Shown here: positions 28,412-39,049 of the stretch, piece after piece | Position numbering within the stretch: the stretch's first letter is position 1 | How the letters are laid out: every line of letters begins with the position of its first letter | Source of the DNA: Ensifer adhaerens | GTDB taxonomy: Bacteria; Pseudomonadota; Alphaproteobacteria; Rhizobiales; Rhizobiaceae | DNA: 64,000 nt | Direction of reading: 5' to 3' | NCBI RefSeq assembly: GCF_013283195.1 | Contig: NZ_JABEKT010000001.1 | Location: 594,795-658,794, forward strand | The notes under the pieces: model-generated | The model's input: the letters and a program-made list of their open reading frames with translations, nothing else | What the model was told of the DNA's origin: nothing | Database searches by the model: none | Program-made: the position numbers and the translations under genes

Positions 28412-29635
28412 TTATCCGTTGTGGCGCTGGAAGACGAGCGTTGCGTTGGTTCCGCCGAAGCCGAACGAGTTGGAAAGAACCGTATCGATCTTGGCGTTGT
28501 CGATGCGCTTGCGCACGATCGGCACACCGTCAAATTCCGGGTCGAGTTCGGTGATATGGGCGCTTTCGCCGATAAAGCCGGCCTGCATCATCAGGAGACC
28601 GTAGATCGATTCCTGGACACCGGCTGCACCCAGCGAGTGGCCTGTCAGCGACTTCGTCGACTGGATGTGCGGGATCTTGGAGCCGAACACTTCGCGAATG
28701 GCGCCGATTTCCTTGCTGTCGCCAACCGGGGTCGATGTGCCATGCGTGTTGATGTAGTCGACGTCGCCCTTTACGGTCGACAGCGCCTGACGCATGCAGC
28801 GGATCGCACCTTCGCCAGACGGGGCGACCATGTCGTAGCCGTCTGATGTCGCGCCGTAGCCGACGATTTCGGCGTAGATCTTGGCGCCGCGCGCCTTGGC
28901 ATGTTCCAGCTCTTCGAGCACCAGCACGCCGGCGCCGCCGGCAATGACGAAGCCGTCACGGCTGGCGTCATAGGCGCGCGAGGCAGTCGAGGGCGTGTCG
29001 TTGTACTTCGACGACATCGCGCCCATGGCGTCGAACAGGTTGGACATCGTCCAGTCCAGGTCCTCGTGGCCGCCGGCGAACATCACGTCCTGCTTGCCCC
29101 ACTGGATCATCTCCGCGGCATTGCCGATGCAATGTGCCGAGGTCGAGCAGGCCGAGGAGATCGAGTAGTTGACGCCGTGGATCTGGAACCAGGTCGCAAG
29201 CGTGGCAGACGCCGTCGACGACATCGCCTTCGGCACGGCGAACGGGCCGATGCGCTTGGGGCTGTTGTTCTTGCGGGTAATATCCGACGCTTCCACGATG
29301 GTGCGGGTGGACGGACCGCCCGAGCCCATGATGATGCCGGTGCGCTCGTTGCGCGAGATCATCGCTTCCTCGAGGCCGGAATCGGCAATCGCCTGCTTCA
29401 TCGCCACGTGGTTCCAGGCGCCGCCCTGCGACAGGAAGCGCATGGCGCGCCGGTCGACGAGATCGGTCGGATCGAGCGTCGGTGCGCCCCAGACCTGGCA
29501 CTTGAAGCCGTTTTCGGCAAAATCGGGAGAAAACGTGATGCCCGATTTGGCGTCGCGCAGCGATGCCGTGACTTCGTCGGCATTGTTTCCAATCGAGGAA
29601 ACGATCCCGAGGCCCGTGACAACAACCCGTCTCAT
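28412..29635 (-). CDS. fabB: Beta-ketoacyl-ACP synthase I
   Basis: A 407-residue KAS I, condensing malonyl-ACP with acyl-ACP and needed for unsaturated fatty acids. The catalytic triad is Cys163 (SSACSTS), His298 (NTHGTSTP) and His333 (TGHSLGAAG), at the same positions as in E. coli FabB. It lies between fabA (46-base gap) and fabI (4-base gap), forming the anaerobic unsaturated fatty acid operon. Confidence 0.97.
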   Translation of the reverse strand: MRRVVVTGLGIVSSIGNNADEVTASLRDAKSGITFSPDFAENGFKCQVWGAPTLDPTDLVDRRAMRFLSQGGAWNHVAMKQAIADSGLEEAMISRNERTGIIMGSGGPSTRTIVEASDITRKNNSPKRIGPFAVPKAMSSTASATLATWFQIHGVNYSISSACSTSAHCIGNAAEMIQWGKQDVMFAGGHEDLDWTMSNLFDAMGAMSSKYNDTPSTASRAYDASRDGFVIAGGAGVLVLEELEHAKARGAKIYAEIVGYGATSDGYDMVAPSGEGAIRCMRQALSTVKGDVDYINTHGTSTPVGDSKEIGAIREVFGSKIPHIQSTKSLTGHSLGAAGVQESIYGLLMMQAGFIGESAHITELDPEFDGVPIVRKRIDNAKIDTVLSNSFGFGGTNATLVFQRHNG

Positions 29636-29681
29636 GGTAATGACCTTTTCTTTATCTCATTCGGTGCGGAGAACCCGCGGA

Positions 29682-30197
29682 TTATTCGGTCTTTTCCTTC
29701 GACAGACCGACACGTAGGTCGGTTGCCTGGTAGATGGTCTCGCCGTCGGCCTTCAGCCAGCCGTCGGCAGTGCCGAGCACGAGGCGGCCGCGCATGACGC
29801 GCTTGAAGTCGATACCGTACTGGAGCAGCTTGGTGTGCGGGCGAACCATGCCCTTGAACTTCACTTCGCCCGTCGACAGCGCCATGCCACGACCGGGCTC
29901 GCCGAGCCAGCCTAGGAAGAAGCCGGTCAGCTGCCACATACCGTCGAGGCCGAGGCAGCCGGGCATGATCGGGTTACCCTGGAAGTGACAGGGGAAGTAC
30001 CAGTCATCAGGGCTGACGTCGTATTCAGCGCGGATGAAACCCTTGTCGAAGGCGCCGCCCGTTTCGGAGATTTCCGTGATGCGGTGAACCATGAGCATGG
30101 GCGGCAGCGGCAGCTGCGCATTGCCTGGGCCAAACAGTTCACCTCGGCCGCAGGTCAGGATTTCCTCATAGCTGAAGCTTGATTGTCTGGTCGTCAT
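29682..30197 (-). CDS. fabA: Beta-hydroxydecanoyl-ACP dehydratase/isomerase
   Basis: A 171-residue hot-dog-fold enzyme with the active-site His71 ([19 protein letters not shown]) and Asp85. It dehydrates 3-hydroxydecanoyl-ACP and isomerises the trans-2 to the cis-3 enoyl product, the entry to unsaturated fatty acids. The start is the ATG at 30197. First gene of fabA-fabB-fabI, divergent from irr across a 300-base intergenic region. Confidence 0.97.
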   Translation of the reverse strand: MTTRQSSFSYEEILTCGRGELFGPGNAQLPLPPMLMVHRITEISETGGAFDKGFIRAEYDVSPDDWYFPCHFQGNPIMPGCLGLDGMWQLTGFFLGWLGEPGRGMALSTGEVKFKGMVRPHTKLLQYGIDFKRVMRGRLVLGTADGWLKADGETIYQATDLRVGLSKEKTE

Positions 30198-30442
30198 CAA
30201 TGGTTGTTTCCCCGAGTAACATAAAGTGTTGTCAGACCTGCTTTAGAGCAAGTTCGCTGTGAAATGAAGCGCATCAATGGCCGTTTTCGATGTTTCCGAC
30301 GCCGGCTTCGCCCATTCCGGTGGCGATATCGTTCTGCCGTCGCTTACAGGATCAATGTGGGCCCGACCAGAGTTAAATACCAGCCTTTGCCGAAATAGGC
30401 CGGTTTTTCAGGCATTCCAGCCTTTCTGCACCTTAGAATCTA

Positions 30443-30471
30443 TTGAAAGAACAGCGCGCAAAAGTTATATC
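30443..30471 (+). promoter_or_regulatory. irr promoter with ICE-like sequence over the -35 box
   Basis: TTGAAA and TATATC are 17 bases apart, giving a start about 26 bases before the irr ATG. The sequence TTAGAATCTATTGAAA (30433-30448) overlaps the -35 box and partly resembles the iron-control element recognised by Irr. The rest of the 30198-30503 gap shows no gene and must also hold the fabA promoter, for which I found no convincing match. Confidence 0.55.
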
Positions 30472-30503
30472 GCAACGAAAGTATTGTAAATTTTACGGGA
30501 TCC

Positions 30504-30944
30504 ATGGAACGCTCCTTGATGACGAAAGCAACCGAAGTGAGTTCGGAAGAGAGATTGCGCAGCTCGGGCCTGCGCCCGACGCGTCAGCGCGTCGCGCTTG
30601 CCGATCTGATCTTCGCCAAGGGCGACCGTCACCTGACCGTAGAAGAGCTGCATGAAGAGGCTGTTGTCGCCGGCGTGCCGGTTTCGCTGGCAACGGTCTA
30701 CAACACGCTGCATCAGTTTACCGAGGCCGGAATGATCCGCGTGCTCGCGGTGGAAAGTGCCAAGACCTACTTCGACACCAACGTTTCCGATCACCACCAT
30801 TTCTTCGTCGAAGGTCAGAACGAAGTTCTCGATATCCCGGTCAGCAATATCGAGATCGGCAACCTGCCGGAACCGCCCGAAGGCATGGAGATTGCCCATG
30901 TCGACGTGGTCATCCGGCTCCGCCGCAAGCGCGAACGCGCGTAA
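30504..30944 (+). CDS. irr: Iron response regulator Irr (Fur family)
   Basis: A 146-residue Fur-superfamily regulator with an N-terminal winged helix (GLRPTRQRVALADLIF, then SLATVYNTLHQFTEAGMI) and a histidine triplet in SDHHHFF that binds haem or metal in Irr proteins. The HxHC-type zinc cysteines of true Fur and the Cys-Pro haem motif of Bradyrhizobium Irr are absent. Family knowledge: Irr senses haem and represses or activates iron and haem genes when iron is low. Its place next to fabA is the usual one in rhizobia. An in-frame ATG at 30519 is an alternative start. Confidence 0.92.
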   Translation: MERSLMTKATEVSSEERLRSSGLRPTRQRVALADLIFAKGDRHLTVEELHEEAVVAGVPVSLATVYNTLHQFTEAGMIRVLAVESAKTYFDTNVSDHHHFFVEGQNEVLDIPVSNIEIGNLPEPPEGMEIAHVDVVIRLRRKRERA

Positions 30945-30955
30945 AGCGTTTCTTC

Positions 30956-31591
30956 CTACATCACATCGTCGGGGTCGCGGCCGGGGCTTGCCTTGCCGAT
31001 CGGCAGCGTCCAGCCGTATTTGAGCGCGCCGGCGCGTATGGTGAAGGCTGACATCACGCCAAGCGCCGAGGTCGCCACCAGCGGCAGTCCGATCATGGTG
31101 GCGACGACAAAGACGCCGGAGCCGATCAGGGCGGCCGTCACATAGACTTCCGGGCGCAGCAGCACCGAGGGCTCACCTACCAGCAGGTCGCGAAGGACGC
31201 CGCCGAAGGTCGCCGTCAGCATGCCGGTGACAAGGGCGACCGCGGGCGAGCCTGTTGCCGCCAACCCCTTTGCCGCGCCCATGACGCAATAGGCCGACAT
31301 GCCGATGGCATCGAGCCAGACCAGTACGCGGTAACGCGAATAGAACAGGTGCGCCGTGAAGAACAGGACGACGCTGACCGAGGCGCAGACGAGCAGGTAG
31401 TTCGGCTTGAGCACCCAGAACACCGGCGTTGCGCCAAGGATGACGTCGCGCATCGTTCCACCGCCGATGCCGGTGACCGAGGCAAGGAAGAGATAACCGA
31501 TGATGTCGAGCTGTTTGCGCGAAGCCGAGAGCGCGCCTGTGGCCGCGAAGACGGCGACGCCGGCATAATCGAGGATTTCGAGGATCGTCAT
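30956..31591 (-). CDS. TRIC/UPF0126 family membrane channel protein
   Basis: A 211-residue protein with about seven membrane helices arranged as two similar halves, each carrying the pore motif: GIGGGTMRDVILG in the first and TFGGVLRDLLVGE in the second. This is the trimeric intracellular cation channel fold (YadS/UPF0126 in bacteria), conducting monovalent cations or, in some members, transporting glycine. It converges on irr, with only 11 bases between the stop codons. The physiological substrate is unknown. Confidence 0.9.
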   Translation of the reverse strand: MTILEILDYAGVAVFAATGALSASRKQLDIIGYLFLASVTGIGGGTMRDVILGATPVFWVLKPNYLLVCASVSVVLFFTAHLFYSRYRVLVWLDAIGMSAYCVMGAAKGLAATGSPAVALVTGMLTATFGGVLRDLLVGEPSVLLRPEVYVTAALIGSGVFVVATMIGLPLVATSALGVMSAFTIRAGALKYGWTLPIGKASPGRDPDDVM

Positions 31592-31661
31592 GGCCGCTCC
31601 GTTGAAAGGCGCATCGCGGAAGTCTGTCGCATCGCAAGCTGGAGCATCCGGGGCCGTCGCG

Positions 31662-32477
31662 TCAACGGGGTGACGCGTTGGGCGGTGAGACGCCGGGAAG
31701 CAGGCTGTCCGTGCGCCCGCCGAAATAGTAGGCCGCCAGTCCGATCCATTCGCGCACCGCTGTCGTTGTCAGCTGGGCATTGAGAGATGGCTGGGTAAAG
31801 TCCAAGCCTGGTTTGACCATGCCGCTAGTGCGGTAGTCCGTTGGCCAGGGCGTGACCTTAAGCCCGAGCTTGTGGAAAAGCCCGACCGAGCGTGGCATAT
31901 GGAAGGCCGACGTCACCAGCGCGCAGTTGGCAAGGCCGTTTGCTTCAAGCAGCCCATGCGTGTTGCGTGCATTTTCGAATGTCGTTCTCGACTGCTCCTC
32001 GCGGATCAGCCGATCGGGACCGATGCCGAAGGCGGCAAAGAAGGCGTCCGATGCCTTGGCATCGCCGTCATAGGCGCCGCTGAACGAACCATCGCCGCCG
32101 GACACCAGAATGCGCGCCTCCGGGTAGCGCTTGGCCAGCATGGCCGTCTCGACGAAGCGGTCGGCCGCCTGGTTGAACTCGATGCCGCCACGGCTGGCCA
32201 TCACTTCGTTCTCGAAGGCGCCGCCGAGCACGATGATGCAGGAGAGGGCTACGGGTGGCTCAGCCGGCCGAGGGAAGCGGTCCTCGAGCATCTGGAGGAA
32301 ATAGGATCCCGTCGTCGTGAACAGGCTGATGAAGAGCACGAGCGCGCCGAAAAGGCCGAAGGCGACGCCTATACGCCTGAGTCCCGCCGTCGTCATGATG
32401 AGGCCGGCAAGGGCAGCAAAAAACGCCAGGGAAAGGGGCTGCGCGATGAGCCAGAAAATCTTGGAAAGCAGAAACAT
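31662..32477 (-). CDS. YdcF/ElyC family DUF218 membrane protein
   Basis: A 271-residue protein with two N-terminal membrane helices (about 5-55) and a DUF218 domain: IIVLGGAFENE, ARILVSGGDGSFSG, EEQSRTTFENARNT and LVTSAFHMPRSVGLF. The family includes ElyC, which influences peptidoglycan and envelope polysaccharide assembly, and SanA. The active site probably faces the periplasm. It lies downstream of a TMEM43-like gene in the same direction with a 78-base gap. Confidence 0.9.
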   Translation of the reverse strand: MFLLSKIFWLIAQPLSLAFFAALAGLIMTTAGLRRIGVAFGLFGALVLFISLFTTTGSYFLQMLEDRFPRPAEPPVALSCIIVLGGAFENEVMASRGGIEFNQAADRFVETAMLAKRYPEARILVSGGDGSFSGAYDGDAKASDAFFAAFGIGPDRLIREEQSRTTFENARNTHGLLEANGLANCALVTSAFHMPRSVGLFHKLGLKVTPWPTDYRTSGMVKPGLDFTQPSLNAQLTTTAVREWIGLAAYYFGGRTDSLLPGVSPPNASPR

Positions 32478-32555
32478 CAGGCCCGTGTTCTTCCCTGCGA
32501 TCCCTTAATATTTCGCAAAGGCATGGGGTCGGGCGTCCACCGCCCAACCCATTCG

Positions 32556-33731
32556 TCAGGCCGTCACGCCAGCGGCGAGCGGTTTCGGCTTGCCGGCACG
32601 AAGATAGCCGATGCCGAAGGCAACGAGCGCGCCGACGGCGACGATCGCCAGCGACAGCAGCGGGCGATAGGCAAACCAGGCGATGGCGATGACCAGGGGG
32701 CCGATGATGAGCGTCAGGATCGCCGCGATGATGCCAGTGCCAAATGCGACCACTGAACCAAGGACCGGAATGACGTCGGCGATGATGGAAAACAGCGACA
32801 GCATCAGCGTGAAGCCGATGAACAGGCCGATCAGTCCGCCCACGCGAACCAGCCAGGTAATCAGCGTGTTTTCGCTCTGGGCTGCGTCGAACATCTCGGC
32901 GGCGCTGGCAATGCCGGCCGAACTCAGGAACAGGTCGCGGCCGTTCGAAGTGCGATAGGGGGCGAGGCTGCCGCCTTTCTGCGCCGCGACGAAGCTCGCG
33001 GTTTCCGTGTCTTCGCGGGTAAAGCCGATGCGCAGATCGCCGACGGCTGGGTTCTGGCGGTCAGCGGAGACGAAGATCGTCTGGCCGTCGGTCTTGACAG
33101 GGCGGTTGGTGTCGAGCGCATCGGCCACGCGCTGCAGATCGGCGTCCGCCATCTTCACCGGGCTGTCGCGACCGAGGTCGGCTACGGCCCTGCCGTCGAC
33201 CGAAAACGCGCCGAGCATCGCGCGCTCGACCATGAAGCGCTCGCTCGAAAGCGGCATCTCCGGGTTCTGGTGCCCGTTGCCGTCACGGAAATCGGCCGAA
33301 TCAGCGCGGTCGCTGCGCCACTCCTTGGCGTAGGAATAGGTGGTGACCGTTTCCTCGCCGCCACCGAGCGTCTTGCGCGTCTCGCTCTTCTTTTCCTCGA
33401 CCCATTGGTACATCTCGACCGAGCGGCGCAGACCCGCAGCGCCATTCGCAGACACTTCCAGCAGGCTATCGGTGGGCGTCCCGACAGGGTCGATCCGTCC
33501 GGCGATGTGGACCAGCTTGCCCTCGTTGCCAGCCTCGACGGCACCGCTGTCGACATCGACAACCGCACCGGCGCCCTCGACGAGCGCCCGATACGTCTTG
33601 ACCGAACGGCCCTCGTTCCAGGCCAGCAGCCAGATCATGCCGAAGACCAGGATGAGCCCGATGAAGATGCCGACGACACCGTTCTTGAGGCGCGCAAACC
33701 ACGACGTTCTGGTCGTTTCGGTAAAACTCAT
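32556..33731 (-). CDS. TMEM43 family membrane protein
   Basis: A 391-residue protein with one N-terminal helix (about 15-40), a large extracytoplasmic domain and a cluster of three or more C-terminal helices (about 270-375). It carries the family's VEGAGAVVDVDSG and EMYQWVEEKKSETRK segments, the latter close to a pattern shared with the human nuclear-envelope protein TMEM43/LUMA. The bacterial function is unknown. The ATG at 33731 has GGGGGATC upstream. It may be cotranscribed with the YdcF-like gene. Confidence 0.85.
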   Translation of the reverse strand: MSFTETTRTSWFARLKNGVVGIFIGLILVFGMIWLLAWNEGRSVKTYRALVEGAGAVVDVDSGAVEAGNEGKLVHIAGRIDPVGTPTDSLLEVSANGAAGLRRSVEMYQWVEEKKSETRKTLGGGEETVTTYSYAKEWRSDRADSADFRDGNGHQNPEMPLSSERFMVERAMLGAFSVDGRAVADLGRDSPVKMADADLQRVADALDTNRPVKTDGQTIFVSADRQNPAVGDLRIGFTREDTETASFVAAQKGGSLAPYRTSNGRDLFLSSAGIASAAEMFDAAQSENTLITWLVRVGGLIGLFIGFTLMLSLFSIIADVIPVLGSVVAFGTGIIAAILTLIIGPLVIAIAWFAYRPLLSLAIVAVGALVAFGIGYLRAGKPKPLAAGVTA

Positions 33732-33900
33732 CTGATCCCCCGGCACGTGAATTCAATCCGGTTCACCAAGCGACCGGTTCGGTTTTCCCCGTTGGTAGCA
33801 GAAAAAAAGCGCAAGGGAATATATCGGCCGGACGGCGCAGACGATTGGCCCAAATATGGTGAAGGCCGTCAGTTCAAGGTGCTGTATTCGATGGGAAGTT

Positions 33901-33976
<76 letters not shown>

Positions 33977-34176
33977 ATATCGGGTCCGGCGAGGCCGGTT
34001 CCGGGAAACTTGTCGGGCTGTTGTGCCCGGCGAGTGGCGGCTTATTACTTCTGCTTTTCGCGGATAGCAAGCCGAAAATGTCAGGCCGGTGGAAATAATT
34101 TCTGGACCGGCCCAATTTCCCCCCGTCCGCGCCAAAGGGCTGTGGACGGGAGGCATTCGCGTATTATTCTAAACCC

Positions 34177-34569
34177 TTAGACGTCGTCGTCGTCGTCGGA
34201 CACGCCGATGAGGTCGCTCATGTCGTCGTCATCGTCTTCGTCGTCGGTCTGCAGGAAGGTATCGTCGTCGTCGTCGCCGTCGATCTCCACTTCGTCGTCG
34301 CCCAGATCCGGAATCTCGTCGCCGCCGGCTGCTTCGTCGTCAGCTTCCTCGAGCGATACGAGTTCGACTTCTGTGTTCTCGGTGTCGACTTCAGCGACCT
34401 CCTCTTCCTCTTCCTTCTCGAGCACCTTGGCAACCGAGGTTTCTTCGAAGAAGGACAGCGGGTAGGACTTGCCGGTGTAGGGGGAAACGATCGGATCACG
34501 GTTCAGATCGTAGAATTTGCGCCCCGTTTCCGGGTCAATGCGCTTTGTTCCGAGTTCCGCTTTTGCCAC
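34177..34569 (-). CDS. TIGR02300-type acidic protein
   Basis: A 130-residue protein with a short conserved head, MAKAELGTKRIDPETGRKFYDLN and RDPIVSPYTGKSYP, followed by a tail made mostly of Asp and Glu. The head pattern is that of the alphaproteobacterial TIGR02300 family, whose function is unknown; an acidic tail of this kind suggests binding to a basic protein or nucleic-acid partner. The GTG at 34569 gives the family's usual N-terminus; a TTG two codons earlier is possible. It is divergent from aroA. Confidence 0.85.
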   Translation of the reverse strand: MAKAELGTKRIDPETGRKFYDLNRDPIVSPYTGKSYPLSFFEETSVAKVLEKEEEEEVAEVDTENTEVELVSLEEADDEAAGGDEIPDLGDDEVEIDGDDDDDTFLQTDDEDDDDDMSDLIGVSDDDDDV

Positions 34570-34765
34570 AGTCAAAGCCTCTTGAATGGCCGGCCGAGCC
34601 GGCGCTTGCCGGAAAGCCGGCGGGTGGAAAGGATATCAAGCCTATGATGATTAGCCGGTCCCCATAATCATCTTGGCCGCATCTGTCAAAGATAAAACTC
34701 GAAAGCCCTGCGCCGCCTGCTTTTTCTTCGTCCGGGATGATGATCGTGCAATCGCATTGTGTTAG

Positions 34766-36199
<1,434 letters not shown>

Positions 36200-36325
36200 A
36201 GTTCCGGGTCCGCGCAATCCAGCGGCGTTTAGAGCGGCGATTATAAAGGCGCGTTGTTGACGCGTGGATTCCATGTCGGTTTTGATTTATCTGGCTCAAT
36301 GAGATTATCGATTGCAGGACCAACC

Positions 36326-36961
36326 ATGATCACCATCGCTATCGACGGACCCGCAGCGGCAGGCAAGGGCACGCTCTCGCGCCAGATCGCCGAGGAATAC
36401 GGCTTTCACCATCTCGATACCGGGTTGACCTACCGCGCGACGGCAAAAGCCCTGCTCGACGCCGGCCTGCCGCTCGATGACGAGGCGGTGGCCGAGCGCA
36501 TGGCGCTCGAGGTCGAGCTTTCCGGCCTCGATCGCTCCATCCTGTCGGCGCATGCGATTGGCGAAGCGGCGTCGAAGATTGCCGTCATGCCGGCCGTGCG
36601 CCGCGCACTGGTCGAGGCGCAACGGGCGTTTTCGAAGAAGGAGCCGGGCACCGTGCTCGATGGCCGCGACATCGGCACCGTCGTCTGCCCCGATGCGGCG
36701 GTCAAACTCTACGTCACTGCGTCGCCGGAAGTGCGGGCGAAACGCCGCTTTGACGAGATCGTCGGCAATGGCGCCGTCGCCGATTATGCGGCGATCTTCG
36801 ACGACGTGAAGAAGCGCGACGAGCGCGACATGGGTCGCGCCGACAGTCCTTTGCGCCCCGCCGATGACGCGCACTTGCTTGATACGTCTGAAATGAGTAT
36901 AGAGGCGGCGTTTCAGGCCGCGAAATCTCTGATCGATGCGGCCCTGATCAAGAAGATCTGA
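36326..36961 (+). CDS. cmk: Cytidylate kinase
   Basis: A 211-residue CMP/dCMP kinase. The P-loop [11 protein letters not shown] lies at residues 8-18, followed by [13 protein letters not shown], the [14 protein letters not shown] motif and the [17 protein letters not shown] lid. It phosphorylates CMP and dCMP using ATP. The ATG at 36326 was chosen because it begins the conserved first strand MITIAIDGP; the frame extends to 36254 without support. aroA-cmk-rpsA is a conserved bacterial order. Confidence 0.96.
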   Translation: MITIAIDGPAAAGKGTLSRQIAEEYGFHHLDTGLTYRATAKALLDAGLPLDDEAVAERMALEVELSGLDRSILSAHAIGEAASKIAVMPAVRRALVEAQRAFSKKEPGTVLDGRDIGTVVCPDAAVKLYVTASPEVRAKRRFDEIVGNGAVADYAAIFDDVKKRDERDMGRADSPLRPADDAHLLDTSEMSIEAAFQAAKSLIDAALIKKI

Positions 36962-37001
36962 AGAAGAGCCTATCCCCGACGCTGTCAGGATCGCTCTTCT
37001 T
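36961..37001 (+). terminator. Stem-loop at the end of cmk
   Basis: AAGAAGAGC (36961-36969) and GCTCTTCTT (36993-37001) form a perfect nine-base-pair stem that begins at the last base of the cmk stop codon. It lacks a T run, so it may terminate only partly and allow readthrough into rpsA. Confidence 0.5.
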
Positions 37002-37007
37002 GCATAA

Positions 37008-37066
37008 GCCTGAAATCCCGTCCACGCGCCGGATTGTCCCTTTGATGGGACGGACTGGGTTCAGGC
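37008..37066 (+). promoter_or_regulatory. Structured leader upstream of rpsA
   Basis: GCCTGAA-at-CCC-GTCC (37008-37023) pairs with GGAC-t-GGG-TTCAGGC (37052-37066), a stem of 14 pairs with small bulges. It encloses a second hairpin, GTCCC-tttgat-GGGAC (37036-37051). It ends about 60 bases before the rpsA start. S1 represses its own translation through folded leader RNA in other bacteria; a similar role here is inferred. Confidence 0.55.
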
Positions 37067-37127
37067 CTTTTCAACACCAACCCCCGGCGCATGTGTGTCT
37101 CCATTTGAGATGCATGCAGGAGATTTC

Positions 37128-38834
37128 ATGTCTGCTACCAACCCAACCCGTGATGATTTCGCAGCGCTTCTCGAAGAATCCTTCGCGAAGACCGATCTGG
37201 CCGAAGGCTATGTTGCCAAGGGCATCGTCACGGCCATCGAAAAGGACGTCGCCGTTGTCGACGTCGGCCTGAAGGTCGAAGGCCGCATCGCTCTGAAGGA
37301 ATTCGGCGCGAAGGCCAAGGACGGCTCGCTCAAGGTCGGCGACGAAGTCGAAGTCTACGTTGAGCGCATCGAAAACGCGCTCGGCGAAGCTGTTCTTTCG
37401 CGCGAAAAGGCTCGCCGCGAAGAAAGCTGGATGCGCCTGGAAGTGAAGTTCGAAGCCGGCGAACGCGTCGAAGGCATCATCTTCAACCAGGTCAAGGGTG
37501 GCTTCACCGTCGATCTCGACGGCGCCGTGGCCTTCCTTCCGCGCTCGCAGGTCGACATCCGTCCGATCCGCGACGTGACCCCGCTGATGCACAACCCGCA
37601 GCCCTTCGAAATCCTCAAGATGGACAAGCGTCGCGGCAACATCGTCGTTTCGCGTCGTACCGTTCTCGAAGAATCCCGTGCCGAACAGCGTTCTGAAATC
37701 GTTCAGAACCTTGAAGAAGGCCAGGTTGTCGAAGGCGTCGTCAAGAACATCACCGATTACGGTGCGTTCGTCGACCTCGGCGGCATCGACGGTCTGCTCC
37801 ATGTCACCGACATGGCATGGCGTCGCGTGAACCATCCGTCGGAGATCCTGAACATCGGCCAGCAGGTCAAGGTTCAGATCATCCGCATCAACCAGGAAAC
37901 CCACCGCATCTCGCTCGGCATGAAGCAGCTCGAGTCGGATCCGTGGGATGGTATCGGTGCGAAGTATCCGGTCGGCAAGAAGATCTCGGGTACCGTCACG
38001 AACATCACCGACTACGGTGCGTTCGTCGAGCTGGAGCCGGGCATCGAAGGCCTGATCCACATCTCCGAAATGTCCTGGACCAAGAAGAACGTACATCCCG
38101 GCAAGATCCTGTCCACGAGCCAGGAAGTCGACGTTGTCGTTCTCGAAGTCGACCCGACCAAGCGTCGCATCTCGCTCGGCCTCAAGCAGACGCTCGAGAA
38201 CCCGTGGCAGGCATTCGCGCACAGCCATCCGGCTGGCACGGAAGTTGAAGGCGAAGTCAAGAACAAGACCGAATTCGGCCTGTTCATCGGCCTCGACGGC
38301 GACGTTGACGGCATGGTGCACCTTTCCGACCTCGACTGGAACCGTCCGGGCGAGCAGGTCATCGAAGAGTTCAACAAGGGCGACGTCGTTCGCGCCGTTG
38401 TTCTCGACGTCGACGTCGACAAGGAGCGCATCTCGCTCGGTATCAAGCAGCTCGGCAAGGATGCAGTCGGCGATGCCGCCGCTTCCGGCGAACTGCGCAA
38501 GAACGCTGTCGTTTCGGCCGAGATCATCGCCGTCAACGACGGTGGTATCGAAGTGAAGCTCGTCAGCCACGAGGACATCACCGCGTTCATCCGCCGCGCC
38601 GATCTGTCGCGTGACCGCGACGAACAGCGTCCGGAGCGTTTCTCGGTTGGCCAGGTTGTCGACGCTCGCGTCACCAACTTCTCCAAGAAGGACCGCAAGA
38701 TCCAGCTGTCGATCAAGGCTCTGGAAATCGCGGAAGAGAAGGAAGCCGTTGCTCAGTTCGGTTCGTCCGACTCGGGCGCTTCGCTCGGCGACATTCTCGG
38801 TGCCGCTCTGAAGAACCGCCAGACCAACGAGTAA
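37128..38834 (+). CDS. rpsA: 30S ribosomal protein S1
   Basis: A 568-residue S1 with six consecutive S1 OB-fold repeats, each 70-90 residues long; the third and fourth are clearest, with VVEGVVKNITDYGAFVDLG and ISGTVTNITDYGAFVELEPG. It binds mRNA on the 30S subunit and melts structure at start sites. The ATG at 37128 follows AGGAGATTTC. A strong terminator lies directly downstream, ending the aroA-cmk-rpsA unit. Confidence 0.98.
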   Translation: MSATNPTRDDFAALLEESFAKTDLAEGYVAKGIVTAIEKDVAVVDVGLKVEGRIALKEFGAKAKDGSLKVGDEVEVYVERIENALGEAVLSREKARREESWMRLEVKFEAGERVEGIIFNQVKGGFTVDLDGAVAFLPRSQVDIRPIRDVTPLMHNPQPFEILKMDKRRGNIVVSRRTVLEESRAEQRSEIVQNLEEGQVVEGVVKNITDYGAFVDLGGIDGLLHVTDMAWRRVNHPSEILNIGQQVKVQIIRINQETHRISLGMKQLESDPWDGIGAKYPVGKKISGTVTNITDYGAFVELEPGIEGLIHISEMSWTKKNVHPGKILSTSQEVDVVVLEVDPTKRRISLGLKQTLENPWQAFAHSHPAGTEVEGEVKNKTEFGLFIGLDGDVDGMVHLSDLDWNRPGEQVIEEFNKGDVVRAVVLDVDVDKERISLGIKQLGKDAVGDAAASGELRKNAVVSAEIIAVNDGGIEVKLVSHEDITAFIRRADLSRDRDEQRPERFSVGQVVDARVTNFSKKDRKIQLSIKALEIAEEKEAVAQFGSSDSGASLGDILGAALKNRQTNE

Positions 38835-38860
38835 TCGTTGCCTGACGTCTGAAATAAAAG

Positions 38861-38894
38861 GCCCGCGGAGAGCGATCTCCGCGGGCTTTTGTTT
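38861..38894 (+). terminator. Intrinsic terminator after rpsA
   Basis: GCCCGCGGAGA-gcga-TCTCCGCGGGC is a perfect 11-bp stem with a four-base loop, followed by TTTTGTTT, 26 bases after the stop. Confidence 0.92.
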
Positions 38895-39049
38895 GGGTGT
38901 ATTTCGCTCGGCTGCAGCATGGCTGCATGCAGCGCATTGTCCTTGCAATTGATCCGGTCGAGCGCATCCGACTTCAGGTGATCAAATTGCTGGAGCGTCG
39001 CCGTTGTGTTCTTCCGGGCGCACGGCGCTCTGAACGTTCAATGTAAGGG

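Noticed and set aside
37071-38948. A 625-codon minus-strand frame opposite rpsA
   Set aside because: It is antisense to S1 and its repeats, without start signal or motif.
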